From contig JANQMT010000085.1 of NCBI GenBank assembly GCA_028279945.1, positions 1 to 29,030 on the forward strand: DNA of 29,030 nt. The letters run 5' to 3'. Of this stretch, positions 25,440-29,030 are shown in pieces (position 1 is the stretch's first letter; every line of letters begins with the position of its first letter). The position numbers and the translations under genes are program-made. The DNA is from JAKSCF01 sp028279945. GTDB taxonomy: Bacteria; Bacillota; Clostridia; Peptostreptococcales; JAAYPU01. Below the pieces are notes generated by a model. The model was not told the DNA's origin. It saw only the letters and a program-made list of their open reading frames with translations, and did not search any database.

Positions 25440-25544
25440 TATGGATATAATAATTTTGAAAGCTTATTTGCTGACGGTACTCATGACAACTATGCTATCT
25501 ATGAACTTCTTCATAATTGGAACATGAATGAAACCGGTTTTTGA
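25440..25544 (+). pseudogene. Transposase gene fragment in the dctQ-dctM gap
   Basis: On the + strand, opposite to the operon, an open frame reads FADGTHDNYAIYELLH and continues to a TGA at 25542-25544. This closely resembles the D-x-A/T-H-D-N-Y-x-x-Y-x-L segment of DDE transposases (IS4/IS1182-like groups). Only about 34 codons remain, without start or ends. It fills the gap from the dctQ stop to the dctM ribosome binding site. Family identity is from recollection of the motif. Confidence 0.5.
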
Positions 25545-25546
25545 AA

Positions 25547-26023
25547 TTATTCTGATAATGTCTTAAACTTTTTATAGCAACTAACCATATAGAATATAGA
25601 CATCAGTACACACCCTATGGGGATAGATGTATACAAAATCCACATAGGAATTTTTAAGCTTGGAGAAACCTGTCCCATAAGAATTTGGCTCTTAATAATC
25701 GTAATGCTGTATTTTGCAATAAATAGGCTTACTCCAATAACTAGTACCGCTCTAACTATTACCAGTCCTTTTTGCATAATCTTAGGTAATAGATTGGTAA
25801 TAACACTCACTTTGAAGTGTGCGTCTTTTCTAGCTGCAATCCCGATGCCTATAAACATCATCCATATCATGCAGTATCTTGCTACCTCCTCTGCCCATGG
25901 CATAGAATATAATTCACTAAATCTACCCACTGTGGCAAGGAAGATTACAACACACATTATCATCAGAAATATGCTTATTATTTTTTCGTCAATACGTTTT
26001 AATAGCATCAGTATGTTTTTCAT
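25547..26023 (-). CDS. dctQ: TRAP transporter small membrane subunit (DctQ family)
   Basis: The 158-residue protein has four hydrophobic segments (about 13-32, 48-65, 88-107 and 126-146). The DctQ pattern is visible as RFSELYSMPWAEEVARYCMIWMMFIG, with Trp-Ala-Glu-Glu before the second helix, then AARKDAHFKVS. DctQ is the obligatory partner of DctM. The ribosome binding site is only moderate (AAAGGAAC). It is separated from dctP by 282 bases and from dctM by 124 bases, both gaps holding insertion-element remnants, whereas TRAP genes usually lie close together. Confidence 0.9.
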   Translation of the reverse strand: MKNILMLLKRIDEKIISIFLMIMCVVIFLATVGRFSELYSMPWAEEVARYCMIWMMFIGIGIAARKDAHFKVSVITNLLPKIMQKGLVIVRAVLVIGVSLFIAKYSITIIKSQILMGQVSPSLKIPMWILYTSIPIGCVLMSIFYMVSCYKKFKTLSE

Positions 26024-26120
26024 AGTTATAATCCGTTCCTTTCACTTCTCAAGGCACAAAACTGAATGAGAACAGTTATTGCTTTGAGCGTTTAATTTGT
26101 TCTATAATTCAAGCACAGGG

Positions 26121-26174
26121 ATTTTAGTTACCCGTGGTAAAAAAACTGACAAGAAAGATGCGAAATGGATTGCT
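26121..26174 (+). pseudogene. IS110-type transposase fragment in the dctP-dctQ gap
   Basis: The + strand frame encodes TRGKKTDKKDAKWIA, which fits the conserved N-terminal DEDD-domain segment of IS110 family transposases (KTDxxDAxWIA). About 18 codons are recognisable; the frame then continues with unrelated sequence. It has no start, stop or ends of its own. This is a decayed or recombination-generated remnant inside the TRAP operon, opposite in direction. Confidence 0.5.
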
Positions 26175-26212
26175 TGGAAAATTAAAGGTTATCAAACAAT
26201 ATTAGGAGGATT

Positions 26213-26258
26213 TGAAAACTCGGAAAGGGGGAGTTAGAACAATCTGTCCGAGTTTTCA
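26213..26258 (-). promoter_or_regulatory. Hairpin downstream of dctP
   Basis: TGAAAACTCGGA (26213-26224) and TCCGAGTTTTCA (26247-26258) are perfect 12-base inverted copies with a 22-base loop, starting about 48 bases after the dctP stop. It could protect or partly terminate the dctP transcript so that the binding protein is made in excess over DctQM. It could also be the inverted ends of a lost insertion element, given the transposase remnants nearby. Confidence 0.6.
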
Positions 26259-26305
26259 CAAAATGTTACAAGAAAGCAATCATTGGAATGCTCAAAGTTA
26301 TTAGT

Positions 26306-27319
26306 TTACTTTATCATCTCGAAGTATTCTTGGTTAAGCTTGTCCTTAAAAGTATCGTACACGCCTTTTGTAGCTTCAACCCACTCAGCTTGGTCTACTT
26401 CTATAATCTCGACCCCATTTGCCTCAATGTTAGCAAGGGAAGCAGCTTCATTCTCTTGACAGTAATTTCTTTGCCACGCTTGTGCTTCCTCAGCAGCCTT
26501 TAAAAATGCTTCTTGCTGCTCAGCAGTAAAGCTGTTGAATAATTCGTTATTTATCATAAGTACAGCAGGGCTGTATACATATTCAACTAGAGTAATATAC
26601 TTTTGTGCCTCGTACATTTTTGTATCTGAGATTAGGATAGATGGATTTTCTTGCCCGTCTACTACGCCTTGCTGTAGTGCAGTAAAAAGCTCACCAAATG
26701 CCATTGGAGTAGCAGTAGCTCCTAGAGAGTTAAATACTTCCATATGAATATCGTTTTCCATTGTTCTTATCTTTAATCCCTTTAAATCTTCTGGAGTTCT
26801 AACAGGTGTTGAACCAGTAGTGATATTTCTAAATCCATTTTCCCAGAAGTTAATAGCTTTGATACCTTTAGCTTCCATTTGACCTAGTATTTTTTGTCCA
26901 ACTTCGCCATCTAGTATCTCGTAAGCATGCTCATGGCTTTTGAATATATATGGTAAGTCAAGTACACTGAAATCAGGAACGAAGTTAGGAAGTGGTCCAG
27001 TTGAAGAAATACACATCTCTACTGTTCCCATTGCAACACCTTCTATTAGGTCTCTCTCATTACCCAACTGTGAACTTGGATATATTTCTACAGTAATAGT
27101 TTCGCCAGAATACGCCTTTAACTTATCAGCAAACTGCTCAAGCCCTAGTACATAATGTCCTCCGGCAGGCGCTGTAGTACCAAGTTTTAATTTATAAGTT
27201 TCAGCCTCTTCTTTTGTTCCGGAGTCAGGAAGCTCAGACTTAGCAGGATCATCAGACGAGCAAGCAATCATAGTGAATACAAGTACAAATACTAACGCTA
27301 ACAATAACATTTTTTTCAT
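26306..27319 (-). CDS. dctP: TRAP transporter substrate-binding lipoprotein (DctP family)
   Basis: The 337-residue extracellular binding protein starts with a lipoprotein signal and lipobox IAC, giving Cys20 as anchor, as expected in a Gram-positive cell. The DctP family body shows KLGTTAPAGGHYVLGLEQFADKL, SSQLGNERDLIEGV, LKGLKIRTMEN (the arginine that grips the substrate carboxylate) and FTALQQGVVDGQENP. AAAGGAGA precedes the start. Together with DctQ and DctM it imports an organic acid, presumably the sugar acid degraded by the four downstream enzymes. The exact ligand cannot be predicted from sequence. Confidence 0.93.
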   Translation of the reverse strand: MKKMLLLALVFVLVFTMIACSSDDPAKSELPDSGTKEEAETYKLKLGTTAPAGGHYVLGLEQFADKLKAYSGETITVEIYPSSQLGNERDLIEGVAMGTVEMCISSTGPLPNFVPDFSVLDLPYIFKSHEHAYEILDGEVGQKILGQMEAKGIKAINFWENGFRNITTGSTPVRTPEDLKGLKIRTMENDIHMEVFNSLGATATPMAFGELFTALQQGVVDGQENPSILISDTKMYEAQKYITLVEYVYSPAVLMINNELFNSFTAEQQEAFLKAAEEAQAWQRNYCQENEAASLANIEANGVEIIEVDQAEWVEATKGVYDTFKDKLNQEYFEMIK

Positions 27320-27411
27320 ATCAATTCTCCTTTAAAATATTTTTTTATAATCTAAACACTACTATAATCATAAGCTAAATGATTTTAATAGCGCATAGTT
27401 ACCCTCTTCAT

Positions 27412-28209
27412 CTACACTCTATATCCTAACTCTGAAGAAATGCTCATAGATATCGTATATAATTTTTCTTTGTAGGTTTCTATCTTATCATCAATGTCAT
27501 CTCCCTTTTGCATCGCTATACTTATAGCATAGTGAACCTCTCCGTTTTGATTGTATATTGGCATTGCAATACAAAACAGATTATTCATTATTTCCTCGTT
27601 ATCATAAGCAAATCCATTACGCTTTATTGTGCAGAGTTCTTTTTTTAACTTCTCTTTATCGGTAATAGTATTTTTTGCAAACTTTTCTAACTCGATATTT
27701 TTTAAATAATGGCAGATCTCTTTATCTGGTAGATATGCTAATATTACTTTACCGATACCAGTACAATAAGCCGGAAGCTTAATACCCTCTTTTGACACGA
27801 TTCTAATAGACTTATTCGACTCGTTTTTGCCGATATACAATACGCTATAGTCGTCCAGCACAGCTAAGTGAATAGTCTCGTCAATCTCTACAGAAAGTTC
27901 CTCGATGTATGGATTAGCTATTTTTTTAACATCCCACCTGGACTCAACATAACAACCCACCTCATAAAACTTAGTGCCTATCTTGTAGGTACCATTAATT
28001 GGCGACTGTTGAATATATCCAAATACTTTTAAAGTATTTAATAGTCCGTAAATGGTGCTCTTTGCCATACCTAGCTTGTAACTCAGCATACTCAGCGTAA
28101 CCTCAGTTTTCATACTCTTCATAACTTCAACGATTGCAAGAGCCTTAGCTACAGATCTAACCGGTGACTCCTCTATCAAACTATTTATCTCTTCTATTGT
28201 TTGTTTCAT
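27412..28209 (-). CDS. IclR family transcriptional regulator
   Basis: The 265-residue protein has an N-terminal winged helix-turn-helix (about 15-80), with VAKALAIVEVMKS, LSMLSYKLGMAKSTIYGLLNTL and the wing GTYKIGTKFYE. An IclR effector domain (about 90-260) follows. ATG 28207-28209 is chosen because AGGAGG sits 9 bases upstream; the ATG at 28227 overlaps that site and would add 6 residues. It is the first gene of the minus-strand operon and lies 92 bases before dctP. IclR proteins often control sugar-acid and aromatic catabolism by sensing a pathway intermediate, so local control of the TRAP and enzyme genes is likely. Confidence 0.9.
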   Translation of the reverse strand: MKQTIEEINSLIEESPVRSVAKALAIVEVMKSMKTEVTLSMLSYKLGMAKSTIYGLLNTLKVFGYIQQSPINGTYKIGTKFYEVGCYVESRWDVKKIANPYIEELSVEIDETIHLAVLDDYSVLYIGKNESNKSIRIVSKEGIKLPAYCTGIGKVILAYLPDKEICHYLKNIELEKFAKNTITDKEKLKKELCTIKRNGFAYDNEEIMNNLFCIAMPIYNQNGEVHYAISIAMQKGDDIDDKIETYKEKLYTISMSISSELGYRV

Positions 28210-28267
28210 TATTAACAACCTCCTCATAGGATAAAATGTTACCTCGATAACTGTTGTTTACAATATC

Positions 28268-28295
28268 ATTTTAGCACGGTGAACGGTATCGTCAA
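28268..28295 (-). promoter_or_regulatory. Probable promoter of the iclR-dctP operon
   Basis: Read on the - strand, TTGACG (28290-28295) and TAAAAT (28268-28273) are 16 bases apart, close to the sigma-A consensus, and lie about 60 bases before the IclR start. The spacer holds the repeated word GGT (ACGGTGAACGGT on the + strand), which may be part of a regulator site. Confidence 0.5.
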
Positions 28296-28331
28296 TATGC
28301 TTTCGGCAATGTCGAACGATAATAAGAAAGG

Positions 28332-28343
28332 GTCAGGCTTGAC
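28332..28343 (+). repeat. Small hairpin preceding the transposase gene
   Basis: GTCA-GGCT-TGAC forms a 4-bp stem and 4-base loop, followed by another TGAC. It lies 51 bases before the Y1 transposase gene. HUH transposases recognise short hairpins at their ends, so this may be part of the left end of the element. The right end is outside the window. Confidence 0.3.
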
Positions 28344-28394
28344 AAATTGACTTATTGAGAATACAATTAGAAAAAAATAGTAATAGGTGATAAA

Positions 28395-29030
28395 ATGCCA
28401 AGAAAGCCAAGAATACATTATGATGGGGCCTTATACCATGTAATGGTGAGAGGCAATAATGGAGAAAAAGTATTTACAGCAGAAAAAGAAAAACGACAAT
28501 ACATAAACATAATAAGAGAATATAAGAAAAGATATCAATTTAAGATTTATGCATACTGCATAATGGATAATCATGCACATTTACTGATAGAGGTAAAAAA
28601 AGTACCACTATCAAAAATTATGCAAGGCATACAACAAGTATATACCCAAAGGTATAATAAAAATCATAATCGAACCGGACATATATTTCAGCAAAGGTAT
28701 AAAAGTGTACTCTGTCAAAAAGATGAGTACTTATTTGCCCTCATAAAATATATACATTTCAATCCGATAAAAGCAAATCTAACACAAACGCCTGATTATA
28801 AATGGAGCAGTCATAATGAATACATAAAATATGTAAGGACTTTAGTAGATGTAGAATATGTGTTATCCATGCTTAGCAGCAAGAAAAAAGAAGCTATTAA
28901 TGAATACAAAAAATATATGGAAATTGAAGAAGAATTAAAAGAAAATGAATATGGGGTAGACGATGATAAAATTGAGGAAATAGTTAATGGAATAGAAAAA
29001 GAAGAAATAAAGCAATGTACACTGGAACAA
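28395..29030 (+). CDS. REP-associated tyrosine (Y1/HUH) transposase, 3' end cut by the window
   Basis: An open frame of 212 codons runs from ATG 28395 to the last base without a stop, so the protein is partial. It begins MPRKPRIHYDGALYHVMVRG and has the HUH metal motif NHAHLL (His60, His62). The block VYTQRYNKNHNRTGHIFQQRYK (about 82-103) carries the likely nucleophilic tyrosine, followed by YIHFNPIKANL. This is the stand-alone TnpA-REP type of IS200/IS605-like single-strand transposases. The tail from about residue 165 is acidic and lysine-rich. It is divergent from the IclR gene and preceded by a weak ribosome binding site (AGGTGAT). Confidence 0.85.
   Translation, partial: MPRKPRIHYDGALYHVMVRGNNGEKVFTAEKEKRQYINIIREYKKRYQFKIYAYCIMDNHAHLLIEVKKVPLSKIMQGIQQVYTQRYNKNHNRTGHIFQQRYKSVLCQKDEYLFALIKYIHFNPIKANLTQTPDYKWSSHNEYIKYVRTLVDVEYVLSMLSSKKKEAINEYKKYMEIEEELKENEYGVDDDKIEEIVNGIEKEEIKQCTLEQ

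Overview
The window looks like the chromosome of a low-GC, Gram-positive anaerobe of the Clostridia type. It is AT-rich, has strong AGGAGG-type ribosome binding sites, tightly coupled operons and no Gram-negative envelope genes. Its metabolism (PTS sugar uptake, acylating acetaldehyde dehydrogenase, TRAP uptake) is fermentative. The species cannot be named from this sequence. No rRNA, tRNA, CRISPR array or prophage was seen.

Region 1 (about 220-6470, + strand) is an amino-sugar type operon: a double GNAT acetyltransferase, a PIG-L-like deacetylase, a MurNAc-6-phosphate etherase (MurQ), a complete mannose-family PTS (EIIB, EIIC, EIID, EIIA) and a GntR/UTRA regulator. The same 14-base AT-rich word occurs before the first gene and before the regulator gene, so it is a good candidate for the GntR operator.

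Region 2 (about 6480-19330) holds two AraC + ABC + ABC modules of the YbtPQ/IrtAB type, meaning exporter-fold ABC proteins that in known cases import iron-siderophores. Each has a Fur-like box upstream. Between them (11.27-14.5 kb) lies a strongly AT-rich accessory stretch with small secreted or membrane proteins, a lipoprotein, a SAM methyltransferase and several inverted repeats.

Region 3 (28.3 down to 19.36 kb, - strand) is a catabolic operon: IclR regulator, TRAP transporter (DctP, DctQ, DctM), acetaldehyde dehydrogenase, 4-hydroxy-2-oxovalerate aldolase, a fusion of a LarA-like nickel racemase with the UxaA small (SAF) domain, and the UxaA large domain. A consistent reading is that a polyhydroxy acid is imported, epimerised at C2 and dehydrated to a 4-hydroxy-2-oxo acid. 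That acid is then cleaved to pyruvate plus an aldehyde, which is oxidised to an acyl-CoA. With 4-hydroxy-2-oxovalerate as the intermediate, the logical substrate would be a 5-deoxypentonate. This fusion and pathway are the most interesting content of the window. The gaps on either side of dctQ hold fragments of two unrelated transposases.

The window ends inside a Y1/HUH REP-associated-type transposase gene (+ strand), which runs off the end.
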